Of a stretch of DNA of 6,287 nucleotides, positions 1 to 5,959 are shown piece by piece. The stretch is from CANLWN01 sp039815505 (lineage in GTDB: Bacteria > Bacteroidota > Bacteroidia > Flavobacteriales > Flavobacteriaceae), in contig JBCBZE010000204.1 in assembly GCA_039815505.1 (NCBI GenBank), positions 1 to 6,287 on the forward strand. The letters are read 5' to 3'. Position numbers and translations under genes: made by a program. How positions within the stretch are numbered: the stretch's first letter is position 1; every line of letters starts with the position of its first letter. The notes below the pieces were generated by a model. The model worked only from the letters and a program-made list of their open reading frames with translations. It was not told where the DNA came from and did no database searches.

Positions 1-1
1 A

Positions 2-154
2 ACACTTTTTGGTCTTAAGACCAATGGCCGTATCGAAAGTATCCTTATGAGCCTACCGCCCCAAGTGCAATGGCATTACGATCATCATCCGGAAAAAGGA
101 AGTGAAGAAGAGCGGTTATTACAGGTATTAAGACATCCTAAGGATTGGTTGTAA
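2..154 (+). CDS. hemF: Coproporphyrinogen III oxidase, oxygen-dependent (C-terminal 50 residues)
   Basis: This is the 3' end of a gene that enters from the left edge; the frame is open from position 2 to the TAA at 152-154. HemF oxidatively decarboxylates coproporphyrinogen III to protoporphyrinogen IX with O2, in the cytosol, late in heme synthesis. The visible tail contains the stretch NGRIESILMSLPP followed by V-W-YDH-P-GSEE and a terminal DWL, which is the characteristic C-terminus of the HemF family (in enterobacteria G-R-ESILMSLPP-V-W-YD). The catalytic core lies outside the window. hemB further right makes a heme gene cluster likely, but the two are now separated by a minus-strand helicase gene whose stop lies 7 bp from this stop. 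No hairpin plus T-tract separates the convergent stops. Confidence 0.93.
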   Translation, partial: TLFGLKTNGRIESILMSLPPQVQWHYDHHPEKGSEEERLLQVLRHPKDWL

Positions 155-161
155 ATCTTCT

Positions 162-2807
162 TTACTTCCAAGTTACCGCTTTCTCGGAAACTTCCTTAAA
201 TTGATACATAATATGGGAGATTCTGGCTTTTAAAAGCTCCTTTCTTCCCTTCATTGTTCGGGTATACAACAATTTGGAACGATCTACGTACAGCTTCCAG
301 TATTTATGAAAAAGTTGGGCGTCCTCTTTCTTTTTGCCAAAAATTTGGGGTACTGCATAATAACTGCGTAGGCCCCATTTGCGCTTAAACCAACTGCTAT
401 ATACAAGCAAATATCGAGGATTGTCTATCGGTGCCATAACTTCTTCCAAAAGGTTTACAAACAAGGTGCTCTCATGTTCGGTTGCTCCCTTTAGATAACA
501 TACAAAAGTTCCGTTATCAAACTGTTCCACTACCAAATTCAGGGATTCCATTGAAGTGGTAAGGTAATTTGCCTCCGACAGGGATTTCATTAGGGCCTCC
601 CCTACTTTTTTTGTCTTTTTAAACACATTTCCGAACAAAAAATATAGTCTTAAGGCCTTAAAAGTTTTAGGAGCAAATGCAATTAGTATCCCCGCGATTA
701 AAAAGTAAAGAAACTGTAAGGCTCCTTTTTGCATCAAAGTGCCCATGTTTTTTGCAAGGAACTCGGGTAAGAATAGGCAAAGACCTCCAACAATCTCTAT
801 AAAAAGATATTTCACAACATTTACGGAATACATTTTCTTAGTCTCCTTAAAAGGAACTTTATCCAAATAGGGGAATTTTAATTCCCTCACCAATACACTG
901 CCCGCTGATATGGCATCTAACCAACGTTTCTGAAGGGATGCTCTATCGGAAGCGGCTTGAATCATCCGATTATTGAGGGTTTCCAGATTGATATCGGGAT
1001 TAAAGAATTTTGGAACAGGCAAACGGTCCAACCCGTTTTCAATGTAGGGAACGTCCGTAAGGGATACCCCCGAGAAAGCTTCAAATCTTCGGGTCAATTT
1101 CTTAAAATCCTTGCCTCCGTCCTCAATTGTGGGATCCAAACATGCCAAGTGCCAAACATTTCCGGTTTTATGTCCGTTATTGGGATCTATTCGTATCGCC
1201 CTGCCCCTCATTTGATTGGAAGAAACAAAGGAACCCACATAAGAAGCTAGAACAAGCGTATTTATAGTCGGAGCATCCCAGCCTTCTCCCAAAAGTGATT
1301 TTGTACCGATAAGTATTTTAATGGTTCCTTCTTCAAAAAGACGTGTTACTGTGGCAACGATGGAATTTTTTCCCTTTCCATGGGACGATATCATGTAAAA
1401 ATCGGGAGCCACGTCCATTGGTGCACTCCTAAAAAATGCTTTATTTGTTCGCCTTTCAAATTCAATGAAGGCCGATAGGTGTAGTATTACCAAAGAACCT
1501 GTAAGCACGCCTAAATGTTCTTTGTTAGGTATACTGGTACGTAAATATTGAAAGATCGAAACCACCCCCAGCTTGTTTAATTCTTTTGGATCTTTTCCTG
1601 AATAATCCAGGAACTCTTTTCGAATAAAATCGGTAAGCACCACTGCTCTCAGGTCAGTGGAAAGTGTTTTATATTCCGAACTTATTATTGCATTGATACT
1701 TCGTAACTTACTAGGACTATTAGCAAGGGAACGATAAAGGTTATCTCCCCCAACAAAGTCTACTTTTTTATTTTCCAACACACCTATTTTTCGAAGTTTA
1801 CTTTCCAAATTGGACAAAAGTTCTTCATTGGTAACGTATAGTTCTCTTTGGGTTATCAATAGATGCTGAAGTAGGACTTGCAGCCATTCATAGGTTAGGT
1901 GGGGAAAAACCACTTTACTATCTTCAAATCCCAAAAACTTCAGTTTTTTGAAAGGAATCACCTCACCACTGGCCTTCAAAAAAATCAATATAGCGGAAAA
2001 GAAGGATGGGGCGGCATAGATTCCTTCCAATGAAGTTTCGGTAGAATCATAGAAAGGATGCCTTTTCAAGAAGGTCTTAAAATAGGTGTCGGCCAACAAG
2101 CTTTCCATAAAGTCCAGAATACGCTCCCGGTATTTCACGATAAACCTGATCTGTACATCATCTGGCCTCGAGAAGTGGATAAAATCCTGATGTGGACATA
2201 GATCACCGTTCCGGATGAGATCCGGAACCGCAATTTCGTCATCAATGGGTCCGCACAGTTTAAAGTATTTATCAACTTCGCTTGGGGAACTGTCGTATGG
2301 AGGGGTCGCCGTCAATGAAATGATGGTAAGTCCGGTGATCTCTTTGAGAATGTATAAACATTTCCACCATTCGCTTTTCAAATGATGGGCCTCGTCCAAA
2401 ACAATGGTTCCAATATTGTTTTGGGCAACAAATTTGGACAAGTCTATTTTGTCAGAACCCGCCAAAAGCTTTTTATGCAAAGAATGTAACGATTGGTATG
2501 TGGAAAAGGTGATTAGCTTTGGTTCCCTGATATTTATGGTATAGTTGGTAAACGAGGTATCCTTTAAAAAAAAATCCTCCATACGACTCTTCCATTGGTT
2601 TCTAATGGTAATGGTAGGAGAAAGTACCAAGGTGACCTTATCTACCCTTCGTAACATTTCTAACCCTAATATTGTTTTTCCAGAGCCAGGCGGGGCTACA
2701 AGATGTAGATGGTTATCCTCCATGTGTTCTTGAAAATGATTCAAAAACTTTTGTTGATAACTGCGCCAAGTGAACTTAAATTTTAAAATCTTGGAAATCG
2801 TGCTCAA
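162..2807 (-). CDS. Superfamily 2 DEAH helicase with C-terminal membrane helices
   Basis: The 881-residue protein has the SF2 core of the XPB/UvsW/type I restriction helicase branch. It shows an upstream WRSYQ motif (14-18), Walker A APPGSGKT (38-45), motif Ia VLSPTITIRNQW (61-72), Walker B DEAH (138-141), motif III LTATPP (165-170), motif V LLGEGWDAP (505-513) and motif VI QMRGRAIRID (532-541). It should therefore be an ATP-driven nucleic-acid translocase. About 300 residues separate motif III from motif V, far more than a minimal core, so RecA1 and RecA2 flank a large, mostly helical insert. Two hydrophobic helices at about 664-682 and 696-712 suggest a membrane hairpin, followed by about 165 cytosolic residues with no domain I recognise. 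The start is TTG: a stop lies eight codons upstream in frame, and the first internal ATG (residue 29) would remove the WRSYQ motif. It is divergent from hemB and convergent with hemF, so it is its own unit. The biological role is unknown; genome defence or DNA repair is only an inference. Helicase call sure, membrane call moderate. Confidence 0.9.
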   Translation of the reverse strand: MSTISKILKFKFTWRSYQQKFLNHFQEHMEDNHLHLVAPPGSGKTILGLEMLRRVDKVTLVLSPTITIRNQWKSRMEDFFLKDTSFTNYTINIREPKLITFSTYQSLHSLHKKLLAGSDKIDLSKFVAQNNIGTIVLDEAHHLKSEWWKCLYILKEITGLTIISLTATPPYDSSPSEVDKYFKLCGPIDDEIAVPDLIRNGDLCPHQDFIHFSRPDDVQIRFIVKYRERILDFMESLLADTYFKTFLKRHPFYDSTETSLEGIYAAPSFFSAILIFLKASGEVIPFKKLKFLGFEDSKVVFPHLTYEWLQVLLQHLLITQRELYVTNEELLSNLESKLRKIGVLENKKVDFVGGDNLYRSLANSPSKLRSINAIISSEYKTLSTDLRAVVLTDFIRKEFLDYSGKDPKELNKLGVVSIFQYLRTSIPNKEHLGVLTGSLVILHLSAFIEFERRTNKAFFRSAPMDVAPDFYMISSHGKGKNSIVATVTRLFEEGTIKILIGTKSLLGEGWDAPTINTLVLASYVGSFVSSNQMRGRAIRIDPNNGHKTGNVWHLACLDPTIEDGGKDFKKLTRRFEAFSGVSLTDVPYIENGLDRLPVPKFFNPDINLETLNNRMIQAASDRASLQKRWLDAISAGSVLVRELKFPYLDKVPFKETKKMYSVNVVKYLFIEIVGGLCLFLPEFLAKNMGTLMQKGALQFLYFLIAGILIAFAPKTFKALRLYFLFGNVFKKTKKVGEALMKSLSEANYLTTSMESLNLVVEQFDNGTFVCYLKGATEHESTLFVNLLEEVMAPIDNPRYLLVYSSWFKRKWGLRSYYAVPQIFGKKKEDAQLFHKYWKLYVDRSKLLYTRTMKGRKELLKARISHIMYQFKEVSEKAVTWK

Positions 2808-2819
2808 GAAAAAAGAAGA

Positions 2820-2853
2820 TTTGGTGATTATTTAACGATTATAAGTACTTTTG
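2820..2853 (+). promoter_or_regulatory. Probable Bacteroidota-type promoter of hemB
   Basis: The -7 element TACTTTTG (2846-2853) matches the Bacteroidota consensus TAnnTTTG exactly. A TTTG lies at 2820-2823, so the conserved TTG is 22 bp upstream, within the 17-23 bp range known for Flavobacterium. Transcription would begin around 2858-2862, leaving a leader of fewer than 20 nt before the hemB ATG. The leader is A-rich and has no Shine-Dalgarno motif, which is normal for this phylum. No equally good promoter was found for the divergent helicase; a one-mismatch element (TATTTTCG, minus strand, 2860-2867) is only a weak candidate. Confidence 0.65.
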
Positions 2854-2876
2854 ATTTTACGAAAATAGAAAATAAA

Positions 2877-3851
2877 ATGTACCCACTTACACGTAATCGT
2901 AGACTCCGATCAAGTTCGGCCATTCGTAATCTGGTCCAAGAAACCAAATTGAGTTCCAATGATTTTCTGGTTCCACTTTTTGTGGTAGAGGGAAAAAACG
3001 TGAAGGAAGAAATCCCTTCTATGCCCGATTACTATAGATTAAGCTTGGATTATTTGGCAAAGGAAATAAAGGAATTATGGGACATGGGTCTTTGTGCCGT
3101 ACTCCTTTTCGTAAAGGTTCCGGATAACCTAAAAGATAACGAAGGAACGGAAGCTTTGAATGCAGATGGGTTAATGCAGAGAGCTATTAAAACCGTTAAA
3201 AATAGTTGTCCGGACATGTTGGTCATGACAGATGTAGCCTTAGACCCCTATTCCTCCTATGGACATGACGGTATCGTTAAGAACAATGAGATACTGAACG
3301 ATGAAACTTCCGAAGTCTTGGCGGAAATGAGCGTGTCCCATGCAGAGGCCGGTGCTGATTTTGTAGCGCCTAGCGATATGATGGACGGTAGAATACTTAC
3401 TATCCGTGAAGCGTTGGAAGACGAAGGATTCATCCATACCGGAATTATGAGCTACAGTGCTAAATATGCGAGTGCCTTTTACGGCCCGTTCAGGGATGCC
3501 TTGGATTCCGCTCCCGGATTTGGGGACAAAAAAACCTATCAAATGGATTATACCAATCGGTTTGAAGCCATCAAGGAAACTGAAATGGATATAGACGAAG
3601 GAGCGGATATCGTAATGATAAAGCCCGGACTTTGTTACCTCGATATTGTACGTGAGATAAAGAACGAAGTGGATGTTCCGGTCGCTGTATATCAGGTCAG
3701 TGGCGAATACGCCATGCTAAAGGCCGCTGCCGAAAAAGGCTGGTTAGATCATGATGCCGTAATGATGGAACAGCTTATAGCAATTAAGCGGGCAGGAGCC
3801 AATATTATTGCCAGTTACTTTGCAAAAGATGCGGTAAACCTATTGCGTTAG
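2877..3851 (+). CDS. hemB: Porphobilinogen synthase (delta-aminolevulinic acid dehydratase)
   Basis: HemB condenses two 5-aminolevulinate molecules into porphobilinogen, the second common step of tetrapyrrole synthesis, in the cytosol as an octamer in known relatives. The 324-residue length equals that of the E. coli enzyme. The N-terminus RNRRLRSS is typical. The two Schiff-base lysines are K196 (MSYSAKYASAFYGPFRDA) and K249 (DIVMIKPG). The metal-site segment DVALDPYSSYGHDG (119-132) has Ala and Asp where the zinc enzymes carry cysteines, so this is the cysteine-free, magnesium-type active site found in plants and many bacteria. The allosteric-magnesium region NRFEAIKE (227-234) is also conserved. 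It has its own upstream promoter and is followed by a 91-bp gap. The ATG is supported by the conserved N-terminus beginning directly after it. Confidence 0.97.
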   Translation: MYPLTRNRRLRSSSAIRNLVQETKLSSNDFLVPLFVVEGKNVKEEIPSMPDYYRLSLDYLAKEIKELWDMGLCAVLLFVKVPDNLKDNEGTEALNADGLMQRAIKTVKNSCPDMLVMTDVALDPYSSYGHDGIVKNNEILNDETSEVLAEMSVSHAEAGADFVAPSDMMDGRILTIREALEDEGFIHTGIMSYSAKYASAFYGPFRDALDSAPGFGDKKTYQMDYTNRFEAIKETEMDIDEGADIVMIKPGLCYLDIVREIKNEVDVPVAVYQVSGEYAMLKAAAEKGWLDHDAVMMEQLIAIKRAGANIIASYFAKDAVNLLR

Positions 3852-3891
3852 TCACCACATGGTATGGTTAAACCGCTTATCCTTGAACAAG

Positions 3892-3923
3892 TTGGTATCG
3901 GTCATAAATAATCGCTACTTTTA
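3892..3923 (+). promoter_or_regulatory. Possible Bacteroidota-type promoter of the CNNM-ogt unit
   Basis: A TTG at 3892-3894 lies 21 bp upstream of TACTTTTA (3916-3923), which fits TAnnTTTG except in its last base. The predicted transcript would start around 3928-3932, about a dozen nucleotides before the ATG at 3943. It sits in the 91-bp gap after hemB, so the downstream pair can be transcribed independently of hemB. I saw no terminator-like hairpin in the same gap, and readthrough from hemB is equally possible. Confidence 0.45.
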
Positions 3924-3942
3924 GATATATCAAAACAATTGT

Positions 3943-5064
3943 ATGGGACTTCTTATATTTTATGCCCTGATTTCCATCTTCTTTTCGTTTCTCTGCTCTA
4001 TTTTGGAAGCAGTTTTACTTAGCGTTACGCCAACTTTTATTAATTTAAAAAACAAGGAAGGAAAAGCGTATGCATCGGGGCTGGAAAAGTTAAAGAAAGA
4101 TGTGGACAAACCTCTTATTGCCATACTTACATTGAATACGGTGGCACATACGGTCGGTGCTATTTTAGTTGGTGTACAGGCCAAAGTGGCCTACACGGAA
4201 ATCTACGGTAGTACAACAAGAACCATTTTAGGGGTTGAATTTACAGAAGATCTCATGGTAGGGGTGGTTTCCACTATCATGACCATTCTGATATTGGTTG
4301 CGTCAGAAATTATCCCTAAAACCATAGGCGCCACGTTTTGGAAACAGTTGGCCAATTTTACGACCAAGGCCCTGAATATAATGGTTTGGGTCTTAAAATG
4401 GACAGGCCTTCTGTGGGTATTACAGCTTTTTACCAAACTTATTGGCAAAAAAGGACATCACGGCAGTGTCCTAAGTAGAGAAGATTTTACTGCTATGGCC
4501 GATATTGCCCAAGAAGAAGGTGTTTTTCAGGAATCCGAATCCAAAGTCATCAAAAATCTTTTGAGATTCGATGAAATTCTGGCCAAACATGTGATGACCC
4601 CCAGAACAGTGATGAAGGCAGCCTCTGAAAGCATGACCATTACCGACTTCTTTAATGCAAATCCCAAACTACGCTTTTCACGAATACCTATATATGGTGA
4701 AAGCATGGATACTATCACGGGTTTTGTTTTAAAGGATAATGTGTTGGAAGAAATCATTCACAAAAATGGAAAGGCTACCTTGTCCAGTATAAAAAGGGAC
4801 ATTTTTATAACCAAAAGAGATACCCCTATACCGCAACTATTTGAAACCTTGGTCTCCACTAGGGAGCACATTGCACTGGTTGTGGATGAATTTGGTTCCG
4901 TAAGCGGTTTAGTGACCATGGAGGATGTGATAGAAACACTTTTAGGCCTGGAAATCATGGATGAAAGCGATAATGTAGAGGATTTACAACTTTTGGCCCG
5001 TAAAAATTGGGAAAGCAGGGCAAAGCGATTGGGTATCATAGAAGAAAATACGGAAATTGAATAA
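3943..5064 (+). CDS. CNNM (DUF21) membrane protein with CBS pair, no CorC domain
   Basis: The 373-residue protein belongs to the CNNM/CorC (TlyC 'hemolysin-like') family, whose characterised members move or sense Mg2+ at the inner membrane. Hydrophobic segments lie at about 2-28, 57-79, 105-127 and 144-167. The family signatures are a glutamate in the first helix (SILEAVLLS, 19-27), LNT in the second (64-66) and SEIIPKTIG (121-129) after the third. An acidic linker helix (178-210) leads to VMTPRTVM (217-224) and a tandem CBS pair: about 215-272 (FSRIPIYGES...GFVLKDNVLE) and about 282-337 (HIALVVDEFGSVSGLVTMEDVIETLLG), which binds adenine nucleotides in relatives. It ends about 35 residues after CBS2 and lacks the C-terminal CorC/HlyC domain of longer relatives. 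The methyltransferase gene starts 5 bp after its stop, implying co-transcription. Cation transport is inferred from the family; a haemolytic role is not supported. Confidence 0.9.
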   Translation: MGLLIFYALISIFFSFLCSILEAVLLSVTPTFINLKNKEGKAYASGLEKLKKDVDKPLIAILTLNTVAHTVGAILVGVQAKVAYTEIYGSTTRTILGVEFTEDLMVGVVSTIMTILILVASEIIPKTIGATFWKQLANFTTKALNIMVWVLKWTGLLWVLQLFTKLIGKKGHHGSVLSREDFTAMADIAQEEGVFQESESKVIKNLLRFDEILAKHVMTPRTVMKAASESMTITDFFNANPKLRFSRIPIYGESMDTITGFVLKDNVLEEIIHKNGKATLSSIKRDIFITKRDTPIPQLFETLVSTREHIALVVDEFGSVSGLVTMEDVIETLLGLEIMDESDNVEDLQLLARKNWESRAKRLGIIEENTEIE

Positions 5065-5069
5065 AATCC

Positions 5070-5543
5070 ATGGAAATTGTCTACATACAAACTCCTTTAG
5101 GAGTCGCCAAACTGGAAGGCAATGAAAATGGATTGGCAGCCATTACCGTCCTAAACAACGACGAGATCATTAGTGCCACAATACCCGAAGTAATGGAAGA
5201 TGCCGTTTATCAACTTCAAGAATATTTTGAGGGTAGACGCCAAAGCTTCAGTTTATCCTTAAACCCCCAAGGAACCGATTTTCAGAAAAAAGTATGGGTA
5301 GCTTTACAAGAAATCCCATATGGTAAAACCCTTTCCTATTTGGAACTATCCAAGAAACTTGGTGATGTAAAAGCCATTCGAGCTGTTGCGGCGGCGAATG
5401 GAAAGAACCCGTTATGGATTGTAATTCCATGTCATCGTGTGATTGGCAGTGATGGTTCTTTAACAGGTTATGCCGGCGGCTTACATCGTAAAAAATGGCT
5501 TTTGGAGCATGAAAGTCCCGCTAGACAACAAAGCCTTTTTTAG
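5070..5543 (+). CDS. ogt: Methylated-DNA-[protein]-cysteine S-methyltransferase
   Basis: This 157-residue suicide repair protein transfers the alkyl group from O6-alkylguanine (and O4-alkylthymine) in DNA to its own cysteine. The acceptor is C121 in the signature IPCHRVIG (119-126). The helix-turn-helix region carries the arginine-finger segment KAIRAVAAANGKNP (101-114), where R104 corresponds to the base-flipping arginine and N113 to the hinge asparagine; YGKTLSY (84-90) and GYAGGLHRKKWLL (133-145) complete the fold. An N-terminal ribonuclease-like domain covers about 1-65. It has no fused Ada regulatory domain, so it fits the small constitutive Ogt type. The gene begins 5 bp after the CNNM gene and has no promoter of its own, so it is probably translated from the same message. 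It is the last intact flavobacterial gene before the breakpoint. Confidence 0.94.
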   Translation: MEIVYIQTPLGVAKLEGNENGLAAITVLNNDEIISATIPEVMEDAVYQLQEYFEGRRQSFSLSLNPQGTDFQKKVWVALQEIPYGKTLSYLELSKKLGDVKAIRAVAAANGKNPLWIVIPCHRVIGSDGSLTGYAGGLHRKKWLLEHESPARQQSLF

Positions 5544-5674
5544 TTTCAACAAACCGCTCGGTCTACCCCGTTCGGAGTAAGGTGTTCTATCTTTAAAAAA
5601 GAAGAAGTTCGTCGATTTTTTCCTCTCTATTATCTCATGATACTACCAAGAAACCTTGAATTACCGATACCATT

Positions 5675-5694
5675 AACCGACTATGGAGTCGGTT
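5675..5694. repeat. Perfect 8-bp inverted repeat, 4-nt loop
   Basis: The arms AACCGACT (5675-5682) and AGTCGGTT (5687-5694) pair perfectly around the loop ATGG. The right arm is followed by TTACAAG rather than a T-run, so it is a poor intrinsic terminator, though it could still end ogt transcripts or be an operator. It is 132 bp beyond the ogt stop. Confidence 0.6.
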
Positions 5695-5702
5695 TACAAG
5701 AT

Positions 5703-5720
5703 TATCAGTTACAACTGATA
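5703..5720. repeat. Perfect 8-bp inverted repeat, 2-nt centre
   Basis: The arms TATCAGTT (5703-5710) and AACTGATA (5713-5720) flank the dinucleotide AC. With a 2-nt centre it would make a poor RNA hairpin but a good dimeric protein-binding site or recombination core. It begins 8 bp after the previous inverted repeat and lies where base composition starts to rise. The stop codon of the chimeric lexA frame falls within it. Confidence 0.6.
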
Positions 5721-5896
5721 GCGCTGAGTTCATTGCCATCGGAAACGGCGTCGGATTGATTGAACGATGAGTTGAAACCGCTCTTTGATTTCAGATCGAG
5801 CGCTGCCTTCATTTCCTCGAACGAAGGGGAGACCCCGGTCTCTTTCAGGCGACTGTCGATGAAGCGCAGTAGTTCGAACTGTTTGGCCGTCAGCAT
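5705..5896 (-). pseudogene. lexA: LexA repressor, truncated after residue 40 (chimeric tail)
   Basis: LexA represses SOS genes and is cleaved upon RecA activation. Residues 1-40, from MLTAKQFELLRFI through SPSFEEMKAALDLKSKSG, match the N-terminal DNA-binding domain of alphaproteobacterial LexA. In the family, SKSG is followed by an I-H-R recognition-helix segment; here it is followed by 23 unrelated residues and a stop. The winged-helix recognition helix, the Ala-Gly cleavage site and the Ser/Lys catalytic dyad are all missing, so the product cannot be a working LexA. Homologous DNA covers about 5777-5896. The ATG at 5894-5896 is supported by the match from the first residue and by a GGAG motif 8 nt upstream. 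It lies 49 bp after moeA, the usual alphaproteobacterial arrangement. The break coincides with the change in composition, which points to a contig join rather than gene decay. Confidence 0.85.
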
Positions 5897-5897
5897 C

Positions 5898-5912
5898 GTT
5901 CGCTCTCCGTTC
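5898..5912 (-). promoter_or_regulatory. LexA (SOS) box proximal to lexA, enclosing the ribosome binding site
   Basis: On the lexA strand the site reads GAAC-GGAGAGC-GAAC; on the plus strand it is GTTC-N7-GTTC, an exact match to the alphaproteobacterial LexA box. It ends one base before the lexA ATG. The spacer contains GGAG (5905-5908), the Shine-Dalgarno motif at 8-nt spacing, so operator and ribosome binding site coincide. Autorepression of lexA is known in this group. Confidence 0.8.
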
Positions 5913-5916
5913 ACTG

Positions 5917-5931
5917 GAACATGACAGGAAC
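5917..5931 (-). promoter_or_regulatory. Second LexA (SOS) box overlapping the lexA start of transcription
   Basis: On the lexA strand the site reads GTTC-CTGTCAT-GTTC (GAAC-N7-GAAC on the plus strand), again an exact direct-repeat LexA box in the orientation opposite to the first. The two boxes are 4 bp apart. This one touches the -10 element and spans the predicted transcription start, so bound LexA would block RNA polymerase. Confidence 0.8.
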
Positions 5932-5959
5932 GAATAGGGGTCGTATCAGGCCCTGTCAA
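5931..5959 (-). promoter_or_regulatory. lexA promoter (sigma-70 type)
   Basis: On the minus strand a perfect -35 TTGACA (5954-5959) is followed after 17 bp by TATTCG (5931-5936), which keeps the TAT of the -10 consensus. The -35 box lies inside the last codons of moeA, so lexA can be transcribed independently of its upstream neighbour. Predicted initiation near 5923-5925 falls inside the distal LexA box. Confidence 0.65.

Larger units (their letters stand above)
5544..5778. other. Gene-free transition zone leading to the breakpoint
   Basis: These 235 bp follow the ogt stop and end where lexA homology begins. The left part (to about 5700) is AT-rich and resembles the flavobacterial side; 5701-5760 is intermediate (27 of 60 G+C). 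The longest ATG-initiated plus-strand frame, 5637-5759, would encode 40 residues beginning MILPRNLELPIPL, with no recognised similarity. There is no tRNA, no integrase, and no insertion-sequence gene. Two perfect inverted repeats are listed separately. I cannot assign the 57 bp from 5721 to 5777 to either genome with confidence. Confidence 0.6.

Noticed and set aside
957..1250. Plus-strand open frame within the helicase gene
   Set aside because: It lies wholly opposite a well-supported helicase coding region containing motifs V and VI and has no similarity of its own.
4758..5090. Minus-strand open frame across the CBS pair and the ogt start
   Set aside because: It is a shadow of the CNNM gene; its serine-rich translation is typical of antisense reading and it matches nothing.
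5550..5600. Possible terminator after ogt (ACCG-CT-CGGT followed later by an A-rich run)
   Set aside because: The stem is only 4 bp and no T-run follows on the coding strand.
5637..5759. A 40-codon ATG-initiated plus-strand frame between ogt and the lexA fragment
   Set aside because: It has no recognisable similarity, no promoter or clear translation signal, crosses both inverted repeats and the composition change, and is short enough to arise by chance.
5660..5778. Attachment site of an integrative element at the join
   Set aside because: There is no integrase, no tRNA end, and no second copy of a core repeat in the window, and the right-hand DNA is housekeeping rather than element cargo.
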